From: Dechloromonas sp. CZR5
GTDB taxonomy: Bacteria > Pseudomonadota > Gammaproteobacteria > Burkholderiales > Rhodocyclaceae
DNA: 64,000 nucleotides
Direction: 5' to 3'
NCBI RefSeq assembly: GCF_008711155.1
Contig: NZ_VUYQ01000011.1
Location: 1-64,000, forward strand
This document shows positions 9,893 to 17,114 of this stretch, piece after piece. Numbering within the stretch: the first letter of the stretch is position 1; each line of letters starts with the position of its first letter. A program made the translations under genes and the position numbers. A model generated the notes under the pieces. The model saw nothing but the letters and a program-made list of their open reading frames with translations. It was not told the DNA's origin and ran no database searches.

Positions 9893-10687
9893 TCACTCTC
9901 CGGTGAAATTCGGCGCACGCTTTTCCATGAAGGCCTGGACGCCCTCTGCGTAATCGGGGCTCCAGCCCAGTTCGCGCATGAAGCTGCCTTCGAAGGAGAG
10001 CTGCTGCTCGAGGGTATGGCCCGGCGCGGCGTGCATGGCCTGACGGGTGCGCACCAGGGCCTTGGTCGGCAGGGTGGACAGCTGTTTGGCCAGCGCATCG
10101 ATGCGGGCGGCAAAATCGGCGTCCTCGGCACATTCCCAGATCAGGCCCCATTCGGCGGCCTTCTCGGCCGACAGCTTGTCGGCGAGCAGGGCAAGGCCCA
10201 TGGCGCGGGCCATGCCGACACGCTGCGGCAGGAACCAGGTGCCGCCGGTATCCGGGATCAGGCCGATCTTGGAGAAGGCCTGCAGGAAGGAAGCGGACTT
10301 GGTCGCCACCACCAGGTCGCAGGCCAGCGCCACCGAGGCGCCGGCACCGGCCGCGATGCCGTTCACCGCGGCGATGGTCGGCACGCGCAGGTTCTGCAGA
10401 CGCATGACCAGCGGCTTGTAGTTGCGCTCGACGACATTGCCGATATCCGGCATGCGGCCATTGATCTTCGCCATGTCGGGGTCGGCCAGATCCTGGCCGG
10501 CACAGAAGGCGCGGCCGGCACCGGTCAGCACCAGCACGCGGATCGAATGCTCGCTCTGCACCCGATCCAGCGCGGTGCGCAGTTCGGCGTGCATCTCGCC
10601 GGTGAAGCTGTTCAGCTTGTCCGGGCGGTTCAGGGTCAGGCGGGCGATGCCGGCCTCGACGGTGAAACTAATGGTTTGAAAGTTCAT
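9893..10687 (-). CDS. paaG: Ring-1,2-epoxyphenylacetyl-CoA isomerase PaaG
   Basis: 264 aa crotonase. It isomerises the ring epoxide to oxepin-CoA and later shifts a double bond. The oxyanion-hole segment RAFCAGQDLADPD and the active-site helix GIAAGAGASVALACDLV are visible, with the Asp in the LIPDTGGTWFLP loop. Length matches E. coli PaaG (262 aa). Together with the partial paaF it supplies the two crotonases of the pathway. Confidence 0.93.
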   Translation of the reverse strand: MNFQTISFTVEAGIARLTLNRPDKLNSFTGEMHAELRTALDRVQSEHSIRVLVLTGAGRAFCAGQDLADPDMAKINGRMPDIGNVVERNYKPLVMRLQNLRVPTIAAVNGIAAGAGASVALACDLVVATKSASFLQAFSKIGLIPDTGGTWFLPQRVGMARAMGLALLADKLSAEKAAEWGLIWECAEDADFAARIDALAKQLSTLPTKALVRTRQAMHAAPGHTLEQQLSFEGSFMRELGWSPDYAEGVQAFMEKRAPNFTGE

Positions 10688-10733
10688 TCATTTCTCCAAA
10701 ACGCGTGCAGAAATCGTAGCGACCCCGTTCAGG

Positions 10734-10785
10734 CCGGCCCGAGAAGCGCAGCCGTAATGGAGTACGGCGAGCATCGCAGGGCCGG
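10734..10785. other. Nested hairpin in the paaN-paaG gap
   Basis: The 130-bp gap between paaN and paaG holds an outer stem, CCGGCCC (10734-10740) with GGGCCGG (10779-10785). Inside it is a second perfect 6-bp stem, GCCGTA (10751-10756) with TACGGC (10763-10768). There is no T-run. It may tune the paaN to downstream expression ratio. Confidence 0.4.
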
Positions 10786-10817
10786 GATGGGCGGGCGCAG
10801 TAGATTTATGCATGCGT

Positions 10818-12485
10818 TTAGACGTGGTAACGGCGCTGGACGACTACGAAGCGGTTGGCGACGAAGGCGGCATCGGCGTAGGACGCATTGGCGGCCGGGT
10901 TGCCGCCGGTGCCGTGGTAATCGGAATAGGCTGCCGACTGGTTCACGAATACGCCGCTGGTCAGGTTGATCGACAGGGCAACCTTGGAACGCAGGGTGGC
11001 GGCGGTCATCGCGTCGATCACTTCCGGCTTGGTCGAGTAGATGCCGGCGGTCAGTGCGCCGTGGGTAGACACGATGCGCTCGGAAAGGGCGATGGCGGCT
11101 GCCGTGTCGGCGACCTTGACGATGAAGCTGATCGGGCCGAAACGCTCTTCCATGTAGGCATGCTCATCGGCGGCGTCACAGGCGAGCAGGACCGGGGTAC
11201 GCACGATGGCTTTCGGGAACTCCGGATTTTCCAGCTTGGTCGAGGCCAGCACGACCTTGCCCAGCGTGCCGCTGTCGGCCATGTCGATGCGCTTCAGGGT
11301 ATCGGCCGACTGCACGGCGCCGAGCACGGCATGGGCGACTTCCGGCTTGGACAGGAAGCCGGAAACGGCCTTGGCCAGGTCGGCGCAGACGTCGTCGTAG
11401 GACTTGTGGCCGTCCTCCGTCTCGATACCGCCGGCCGGCACGAAGATGGCCTGCGAGGTGGTGCACATCTGGCCTGAATACAGCGACAGCGTGAAGGCCA
11501 GGTTGCGCAGCATCGGCTTGTAGGCGTCGGTCGAGTCGACGACGATGTTGTTCACCCCGGCCAGTTCGGCATAGACGCGGGCCTGGCGGCAATTGTCGAC
11601 CAGCCACTGGCCGAAGACGTTGCCACCGGTGAAGTCGACCGACTTGACGGCCGGATGGGTGACCAGCTTCTGCGTCGTGCCGCGGTCGGCGGCCACGCAC
11701 AGGGTCACCAGGTTGGGGTCGATGCCGTTTTCAGCCAACACGGCGCGGATGGTGCGGACTGTGACGGCAGCGGGCAGGATGGCGTTGCTGTGCGGCTTGA
11801 CGATCACGGCGTTGCCGGTCGACAGCGCGGCGAACAGGCCGGGATAGGTATTCCAGGTCGGGAAGGTGCCGCAGCCGACGACGACGCCGACGCCCTGACC
11901 AACCAGCTCGAAGTGCTTCTTCATGACCAGCGGCGGGTTCTTGCCTTGCGGCTTGTCCCACACGGTTTCGGTCGGCACGAAGCTCATTTCGCGATAGGCA
12001 TAGGCCAGCGTTTCAAGGCCGCGATCCTGGGCGTGTGGCGCGCCAGCCTGGAAGGCCATCATCCAGCCCTGGCCGGTGGTCATCATGACGGCGTGAGCCA
12101 GTTCGAAGCTCTGCTTGTTCAGGCGATCGAGGATTTCCAGACAGATGCCGGTGCGACCGTCGCAACCGGCCTGCTGCCAGCCGACCATGGCCTGCCGGCC
12201 GGCGGCGATCAGCGCCTCGTGGTCGCACACCGGATATTGCACGGCCATGTCGATACCGTACGGCGACTGCTCGCCACCGGCCCAGCCCTTTTGCCCCGGC
12301 TGGTCGAGCACGAACTGCTTGCCCAGATGCGCCTCGAAAGCCTTCTTGCCGTCGTCGGCTGCCGTTTCGCCATAGGTCTTCGGGCTCGGCATCTCGTTGT
12401 AGGCCGACCAGTAGCCACGGGTGCGAATGGCATTCAGGGCGCCATCCAGCGTAGCGCGGTGTTTCTCGAGCAGGGGGTGGGACAT
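10818..12485 (-). CDS. paaN: Aldehyde dehydrogenase PaaN of phenylacetate degradation
   Basis: 555 aa aldehyde dehydrogenase-fold protein of the PaaN family. The nucleophile Cys lies in LYSGQMCTTSQAIFVP. It is the first gene of the leftward paa run. E. coli uses PaaZ (681 aa), an ALDH fused to a MaoC-type oxepin-CoA hydratase; PaaN here has no such C-terminal hydratase. It probably oxidises the ring-opened semialdehyde. The start MSHPLLEKHRATLDG is chosen because the upstream extension falls in the AT-rich control region. Ribosome site AAGGAGAT precedes it. Confidence 0.9.
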   Translation of the reverse strand: MSHPLLEKHRATLDGALNAIRTRGYWSAYNEMPSPKTYGETAADDGKKAFEAHLGKQFVLDQPGQKGWAGGEQSPYGIDMAVQYPVCDHEALIAAGRQAMVGWQQAGCDGRTGICLEILDRLNKQSFELAHAVMMTTGQGWMMAFQAGAPHAQDRGLETLAYAYREMSFVPTETVWDKPQGKNPPLVMKKHFELVGQGVGVVVGCGTFPTWNTYPGLFAALSTGNAVIVKPHSNAILPAAVTVRTIRAVLAENGIDPNLVTLCVAADRGTTQKLVTHPAVKSVDFTGGNVFGQWLVDNCRQARVYAELAGVNNIVVDSTDAYKPMLRNLAFTLSLYSGQMCTTSQAIFVPAGGIETEDGHKSYDDVCADLAKAVSGFLSKPEVAHAVLGAVQSADTLKRIDMADSGTLGKVVLASTKLENPEFPKAIVRTPVLLACDAADEHAYMEERFGPISFIVKVADTAAAIALSERIVSTHGALTAGIYSTKPEVIDAMTAATLRSKVALSINLTSGVFVNQSAAYSDYHGTGGNPAANASYADAAFVANRFVVVQRRYHV

Positions 12486-12549
12486 CGGTATCTCCTTGGT
12501 GAAGCTTATTCTTGAACGAAGGCGCCAGCGATGACGCCAACCCAAACAC

Positions 12550-12603
12550 ACGATACGAACTATCTTGCAGTCAGTCAATTGAAAGTATCGTAAAAAACGA
12601 TAC
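12550..12603. promoter_or_regulatory. Operator-like GTATCGT/ACGATAC repeats in the divergent promoter
   Basis: A perfect 7-bp inverted repeat, GTATCGT (12585-12591) and ACGATAC (12597-12603) with an AAAAA spacer, is accompanied by a further ACGATAC at 12550-12556. These lie 65-118 bp before paaN. Further GATAC and GTATC half-sites occur on the other side of the region (12747-12751 and 12780-12784). The pattern suits a dimeric repressor controlling both directions. No regulator gene of this kind is in the window. Confidence 0.55.
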
Positions 12604-12643
12604 GATTTGCAATTCCATTTTGCAGAATCAATTCCCAAAAGCA

Positions 12644-12672
12644 AAAATTTGTCTTTTTAATCAACAAATTTT
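12644..12672. repeat. AT-rich inverted repeat in the paaN/di-iron intergenic region
   Basis: AAAATTTGT (12644-12652) and ACAAATTTT (12664-12672) form a perfect 9-bp inverted repeat with an 11-bp loop. It lies midway in the 373-bp divergent gap, which is markedly more AT-rich than the coding DNA on either side. The role is unknown: operator, bend or insulating hairpin. Confidence 0.4.
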
Positions 12673-12745
12673 ACAGAACAAAAAAGCATTTGATCTTTTG
12701 AGTTTCAAAATCCAGAATTGGTTCCCTGAAAATTATTTTGTTATT

Positions 12746-12786
12746 TGATACAAAAATTGTTGACTTACAACATCACAACGTATCAT
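12746..12786 (+). promoter_or_regulatory. Promoter region of the di-iron oxygenase operon
   Basis: Overlapping -35 candidates TTGTTG (12757-12762) and TTGACT (12760-12765) lie 18 and 15 bp before a -10-like TATCAT (12781-12786). TGATAC at 12746-12751 and GTATCA at 12780-12785 form an inverted pair that brackets the -35, so repression by the factor reading the GATAC sites is plausible. The start codon follows 72 bp downstream. Confidence 0.45.
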
Positions 12787-12858
12787 TATTCACCTCACGC
12801 CACCCGGACACCGGACTGGCTTACCGAACTGATGACGAAGCCCTATAAGGAGTGAGAC

Positions 12859-13887
12859 ATGGCAAGCAACAAGGAACGTTTTGCAGACAAGATGGAATTC
12901 CCGCCGGCTACCCCGCAGCCGAACATCTATCCGCTGTCCTGGAACAGCAAGACCAAGAAGCTGCAGGAAGTCTGGGAAGCCGCCCTGCGCGAGAACTGGG
13001 ACCCGGAAAAGCTGCCCTGGGATACGCTGGACGTCGACAGCTACTCCTGGGAAGAGCGCGAATCCATCGCCTACTGGTGGAGCCTGCTGTCGGTGTTCGA
13101 CGCCTCCGCTCCCCCGGTCTTCGCCGAAGCACTGATCAAGACCTATGAAGTGCACGAGGAAGATCCGGTCCGCAAGTGCTTCTTCTCCGTCACCCGCGAC
13201 GAACAGAACCACGAAATCATGTGCGGCCTGGCCATCACCAAGCTGCTCGGTCACGCCGACCCGCTGACCTACCAGCCGAAGACCGAACTCGGCAAGCGCC
13301 TGCAGAAGAACGTGCAGTGGCTGTACTTCAACGGCGGCCGCTACTGGACCGGCTACAAGCAGGCCGTGCCGAAGTACGACCTGGCCGTGCTGTTCAGCTC
13401 CTTCCTGATGGGCGAAATCGCCGCTGCCACCATCTTCAAACAGATGTACGACAACTCCCGCGAAGCGGTGTTCAAGGAAGGCTTCAAGAACATCGGCCGC
13501 GACGAAGGCCGCCACATGGCCATCTGCATGGCCGTCATGGAACGCGACTACCCGGGCCTCGACGATTCGACCAAGGCCATCGTCACCAAGCAGATCCGCG
13601 CCGGCTACCTGTTCCTGTCCGCCGTGCTGTTCGAGCCGCCGATGGAATTCTGGGACCTGCCGGCCGACTTCATCGCCAACCAGCGTGAAGCCGAGGAAGT
13701 AGCCCGCGGTGCCGGCTTCGGCATCCCGACCTACGAGGCCAAGCTGCAGAACTGGAAGAATGCGATGATCAACCTGAAGGGTGTGCTCGACCGCTACAAC
13801 ATCCCGTTCCCGGCCATTCCGGAAGTCGGCATCACCGGCCAGGAAGTGTCCGAGATCGACATGGAAGACATCATTCCGGTGTTCTAA
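12859..13887 (+). CDS. Ferritin-like di-iron protein, probable oxygenase component (unassigned)
   Basis: 342 aa. I do not recognise a named family. A four-helix di-iron site is visible: E115-x-x-H118 in RDEQNHE, E186 in MGEIAAA, E216-x-x-H219 in RDEGRHM, and probably E90 as the first ligand. This is the ribonucleotide-reductase-R2/bacterial-multicomponent-monooxygenase arrangement. Cys122 stands four residues after H118, where R2 has its radical tyrosine, so it is unlikely to be an R2. It is too short for BoxB (about 470 aa) and differs from PaaA. It has a strong AAGGAG ribosome site and a reductase gene 96 bp downstream. I infer a two-component hydroxylase acting on an arylacetate, with 4-hydroxyphenylacetate one candidate because no HpaBC is present. 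The substrate is not shown by the sequence. Confidence 0.8.
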   Translation: MASNKERFADKMEFPPATPQPNIYPLSWNSKTKKLQEVWEAALRENWDPEKLPWDTLDVDSYSWEERESIAYWWSLLSVFDASAPPVFAEALIKTYEVHEEDPVRKCFFSVTRDEQNHEIMCGLAITKLLGHADPLTYQPKTELGKRLQKNVQWLYFNGGRYWTGYKQAVPKYDLAVLFSSFLMGEIAAATIFKQMYDNSREAVFKEGFKNIGRDEGRHMAICMAVMERDYPGLDDSTKAIVTKQIRAGYLFLSAVLFEPPMEFWDLPADFIANQREAEEVARGAGFGIPTYEAKLQNWKNAMINLKGVLDRYNIPFPAIPEVGITGQEVSEIDMEDIIPVF

Positions 13888-13913
13888 TCGGTAAACCGTT
13901 GTAAAAATGCTCC

Positions 13914-13942
13914 GGCCGGCACCCTGAACAAGGGTGTCGGCC
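13914..13942 (+). other. Hairpin between oxygenase and reductase genes
   Basis: A 12-bp stem (one G-T wobble) closes a 5-nt loop: GGCCGGCACCCT pairs with AGGGTGTCGGCC. No T-run follows, so it is not a typical terminator. Such hairpins can protect the upstream message and give more oxygenase than reductase. Confidence 0.55.
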
Positions 13943-13983
13943 TTGCCGCAACAGAGATACAAAAACCAACAGGGGAAGACGAA

Positions 13984-15033
13984 ATGGCTCGTATCATCAT
14001 GCAACCCTCCGGCAAGTCGGTCGACTGCGCCTACGGAGACACCGTGCTGATGGCACTCGAAAAGGCAGGCTATGCACTGCCCAACAACTGCCGCGCCGGC
14101 GCTTGCGGCGAATGCAAGGTCAAGGTCACGCAAGGCCAGTTCGACCAGGGCATGGTGCTCGACATGGCCTTGTCGCAGGACGAACGCAAGCAGGGCTACG
14201 GGCTGATGTGCATGGCCAAGCCGATTTCCGAGGAGCTCACCATCGAGTGGGGCACCGAGGACGCCAAGCCCAAGCTCTTCCCCCCGCGCGAAGACGCCCT
14301 CTTCGTGGTCACCGACAAGAAGCAGATCGCCGCCCGCGTCGTCGAGCTGCGCCTGCGCCCGGTCGGCCAGCCAATCCGCTACTGGCCCGGCCAGTACGTC
14401 ACCATCGGCAACCCGCGCGCCGACATTCCGGCCCGCGCCTATTCGATTTCCAACGCCCCCCGTCCGGATGGCGAACTGGTGCTGCAAGTCGCCCGCGCCG
14501 ACGGCGGCGTGACCAGCAACTGGATTCACGATCAACTCAACATTGGCGAAAGCGTCAAGGTTTCCGGCGCCTACGGCACCTTCATCGGCGACCCGTCGGT
14601 CGACACGCCGGTGCTGTGCATCGCCGCCGGCACCGGCCTCGCACCCGTGCTGGCGCTGGCCGAGGCCGCCCTGCGTCGCGGTTTCCGCAAGCCGGTAACC
14701 ATGCTCTTCTCGGCGCGCACCAAGGAAGATGTCTACAGCCTGGGCATGATGGCCTGGTGGCGGACCAAGCACCGCAGCTTCGACTACAAGATCACGCTGA
14801 CCCGCGAACAGCAGGAAGGCTTCCTGAACGGCCGCATCGACGCCGTGCTGCCGCAACTCTTCCCCGACCTGTCCAAGCACACCATCTTCGCTGCCGGCAG
14901 CCCGGAATTCGTCGATGCCTGTGTCGCCGCCGTGAAGAAACAAGGCGCAAAGGATGAACTGATCCACACCGAAGGCTTCTTCGCCCAGCAACAGCCGGTG
15001 GTCGCCGATGCCGACCACCTGTTGCCCGGCTGA
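13984..15033 (+). CDS. Ferredoxin-flavin reductase for the adjacent di-iron protein
   Basis: 349 aa. The N-terminal plant-type 2Fe-2S domain has C36, C41, C44 and C76. It is followed by an FAD-binding domain (RAYSISNA) and an NAD(P) domain (AGTGLAPVLALAEAA). This ferredoxin-first order is that of DmpP, BenC and XylA-type reductases. It should feed electrons from NAD(P)H to the upstream di-iron protein. No small coupling protein (DmpM-like) or Rieske ferredoxin gene accompanies the pair. The start MARIIMQPSG is preceded by AGGGGAAGACGAA. A promoter for the following transporter begins 72 bp after the stop. Confidence 0.88.
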   Translation: MARIIMQPSGKSVDCAYGDTVLMALEKAGYALPNNCRAGACGECKVKVTQGQFDQGMVLDMALSQDERKQGYGLMCMAKPISEELTIEWGTEDAKPKLFPPREDALFVVTDKKQIAARVVELRLRPVGQPIRYWPGQYVTIGNPRADIPARAYSISNAPRPDGELVLQVARADGGVTSNWIHDQLNIGESVKVSGAYGTFIGDPSVDTPVLCIAAGTGLAPVLALAEAALRRGFRKPVTMLFSARTKEDVYSLGMMAWWRTKHRSFDYKITLTREQQEGFLNGRIDAVLPQLFPDLSKHTIFAAGSPEFVDACVAAVKKQGAKDELIHTEGFFAQQQPVVADADHLLPG

Positions 15034-15104
15034 GGCGCGCTCCAGCTTCGTTGCGACCGGCAAAGAGGGGCGTCCCCACCGCTGAAAGACAGCAGCCTCT
15101 CGAC

Positions 15105-15133
15105 TTGACTCACTAACATCGTAGTGATTTAAT
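15105..15133 (+). promoter_or_regulatory. Promoter of the Liv-type ABC operon, near-identical to the hpa operon promoter
   Basis: TTGACT (15105-15110), a 17-bp spacer and TTTAAT (15128-15133) form a good sigma-70 promoter. The spacer contains the inverted repeat CACTA-N6-TAGTG. Of the 29 bases, 28 match the block upstream of dctP at 42031-42059 on the other strand. A weaker related half, CATATTAGTA, follows at 15140-15149. A shared regulator, perhaps MarR-like, is inferred. Confidence 0.75.
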
Positions 15134-15227
15134 CGGTCGCATATTAGTAAAACAACCAACAGGCCGGGCCTCTCACCACAGAAAACCCGGCACCTGGAAG
15201 ATGAACAGAATAATCACAGGAGAAGAC

Positions 15228-15302
15228 ATGAAATCCGCCATCATGAATTCCGCCCTGCAACCCCCAACGGTTGAAGCGGCCAACGGAACGGGAGGCGCGT
15301 AA
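15228..15302 (+). CDS. 24-residue ORF coupled to livH
   Basis: ATG at 15228 has a strong AGGAGA ribosome site 4 bp upstream. The peptide begins MKSAIMNSALQPPTVEAANG and ends GGA. The stop TAA shares its last base with the livH start (TAATG), and the livH ribosome site (GGGAGG) lies inside the ORF. It is most likely a translated leader or the worn-down remains of a gene. No known peptide family is recognised. Confidence 0.45.
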   Translation: MKSAIMNSALQPPTVEAANGTGGA

Positions 15303-16177
15303 TGCTGGCCCAGTTCCTCCAATTCCTCTTTTCGGGGATCACGGTCGGTGCGACGTATGCACTGGCAGCCCTCGGCTTCACGCTGATCTATAACGCCAGC
15401 AACGTGATCAACTTCGCCCAGGGCGAGTTCATCATGCTCGGCGGCATGCTCGCCGTTTACTTCACCCAGGCCGGCCTGCCCCTGCCGGTGGCACTGATGC
15501 TCGCCATCCTGATTCCGGCCATCGTCGGCGTCCTGGTCGAGAAGCTCGCCATCGAGCCGGTGAAAGGCGCCGAGACCGTGACGCTGATCATCATCACCAT
15601 CGGTGCCTCGCTGGTCATCCGCGGCCTGATCCAGGTCTGGCTCGGCAAGAACACCTTCAGCCTGGCCCCGTTCTCCGGCGACGAGCCAATCCAGATCCTT
15701 GGCGCCACGCTGCTGCCGCAGAGCCTGTGGGTCCTGGGCGTCACCGCCGTGGTCGTCGTCGCGCTCTGGTACTTCTTCAACCGCACCCTGCAGGGCAAGG
15801 CCATGCTGGCCACCTCGTACAACCGCCTGGCGGCCGAACTGGTCGGCATCAACACCAGCTGGGTGCTGTTCATGAGCTTCGCCATGTCGGCAGCGCTCGG
15901 CGCACTGGGCGGCATCCTGGTCACCCCGATCACCCTGACCTCCTACGACGTGGGCATCATGCTCGGCCTCAAGGGCTTCGTCGCCGCTGTCGTCGGCGGC
16001 CTGGGCAACGGCCTCGGCGCCGTGCTCGGCGGCCTGCTTGTCGGCATCCTCGAAGCCATGGGCGCCGGCTACATTTCGTCGAGCTACAAGGACGCCATTC
16101 CCTTCGTGCTGATCCTGTTCATTCTCTTCTTCATGCCGCGCGGCCTGTTTGGCGGCAAATCGACGGATCGGGTGTAA
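15302..16177 (+). CDS. livH: Branched-chain-amino-acid-type ABC permease LivH
   Basis: 291 aa integral membrane protein with about eight hydrophobic helices, starting MLAQFLQFLFSGITVGATYA. The segment YNASNVINFAQGEFIMLGGM is the LivH signature. It forms the inner-membrane channel with LivM. The transported ligand is not shown by the sequence. The location beside aromatic genes and the hpa-type promoter suggests an aromatic acid. Confidence 0.93.
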   Translation: MLAQFLQFLFSGITVGATYALAALGFTLIYNASNVINFAQGEFIMLGGMLAVYFTQAGLPLPVALMLAILIPAIVGVLVEKLAIEPVKGAETVTLIIITIGASLVIRGLIQVWLGKNTFSLAPFSGDEPIQILGATLLPQSLWVLGVTAVVVVALWYFFNRTLQGKAMLATSYNRLAAELVGINTSWVLFMSFAMSAALGALGGILVTPITLTSYDVGIMLGLKGFVAAVVGGLGNGLGAVLGGLLVGILEAMGAGYISSSYKDAIPFVLILFILFFMPRGLFGGKSTDRV

Positions 16178-16179
16178 GC

Positions 16180-17112
16180 ATGAAAAAAAGTGTCTATTTC
16201 GGCCTGTATCTGGTCGTCGCGCTGCTCGCGGTGCTGCCCTTCGTGGTCCCCAACAGCTTCTATCTCGACCTGGTCATCCGCATGGCGATCAACGCCGTGA
16301 TCGTCCTCGGTCTCAACCTGCTGATCGGCTTCGCCGGCCAGATCAGCCTCGGCCATGCCGGCTTCCTCGGCATCGGCGCCTACGCCTCGGCCGTGCTGCC
16401 GACGCACTTCGGCTGGCATCCGCTGCTCGCCATGGGCGCCGGCGCGGCGGCCACCGGCATCCTCGCCGCGCTCGTCGCCCGTCCGATCTTCAAGCTCAAG
16501 GGCCACTACCTGGCCATGGCCACCCTCGGTCTGGGCATCATCATCAACATCGCGCTGCGCAACGAGGCGCAATGGACCGGCGGCCCTGACGGCATGCCGG
16601 TACCGGCCATGGGCCTGTTCGGCTTCGAATTGAGCAGCGACAAACAGTGGTACTGGGTCGTCGCCCTGCTGCTGTCGGTGTCGGTGTGGGCCTCGCTGAA
16701 CCTGATCGACTCGCCCTTCGGTCGCGCCCTGCGTGCCCTGCATGGCTCGGAAGTCGCCTCGCAGGTGGTCGGCGTCGATGTCGTGCGCTACAAGGTGGCG
16801 ATTTTCGTGCTGTCGGCCGTCTTCGCCAGCTTGATGGGCAGCGTCACGGCACACTACGTCGGTTTCGTCAGCCCCAACTTCGCCGACTTCTTCCATTCCA
16901 TCGAACTGGTGACCATGGTCGTCATCGGCGGCATGGCCTCGGTTTATGGCTCGCTGGTCGGCGCCGTGCTGCTCACCGCCCTGCCGCAGGCGCTGGCCAC
17001 CTTCGAAGGCTGGGAAACCGTGGTCTTCGGCGCCATCCTGATGGGTTGCATGATCTTCCTGCCCAAGGGCCTCGTTCCGACGCTGGCCGCCAAATTCGGA
17101 AAGGGAGAATGA
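16180..17112 (+). CDS. livM: Branched-chain-amino-acid-type ABC permease LivM
   Basis: 310 aa, starting MKKSVYFGLYLVVALLAVLP. Its conserved core contains NLLIGFAGQISLGHAGFLGI and, near the end, VTMVVIGGMASVYGSLVGA, both typical of LivM. It pairs with LivH, which ends 2 bp upstream. The start chosen is the ATG directly after the livH stop. A longer open frame upstream is only read-through of livH DNA. Confidence 0.93.
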   Translation: MKKSVYFGLYLVVALLAVLPFVVPNSFYLDLVIRMAINAVIVLGLNLLIGFAGQISLGHAGFLGIGAYASAVLPTHFGWHPLLAMGAGAAATGILAALVARPIFKLKGHYLAMATLGLGIIINIALRNEAQWTGGPDGMPVPAMGLFGFELSSDKQWYWVVALLLSVSVWASLNLIDSPFGRALRALHGSEVASQVVGVDVVRYKVAIFVLSAVFASLMGSVTAHYVGFVSPNFADFFHSIELVTMVVIGGMASVYGSLVGAVLLTALPQALATFEGWETVVFGAILMGCMIFLPKGLVPTLAAKFGKGE

Positions 17113-17114
17113 TC

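Noticed and set aside
12859..13887. Di-iron protein as ribonucleotide reductase R2
   Set aside because: The ligand pattern is similar, but Cys replaces the radical tyrosine position, no R1 gene is nearby, and a ferredoxin reductase is the partner.
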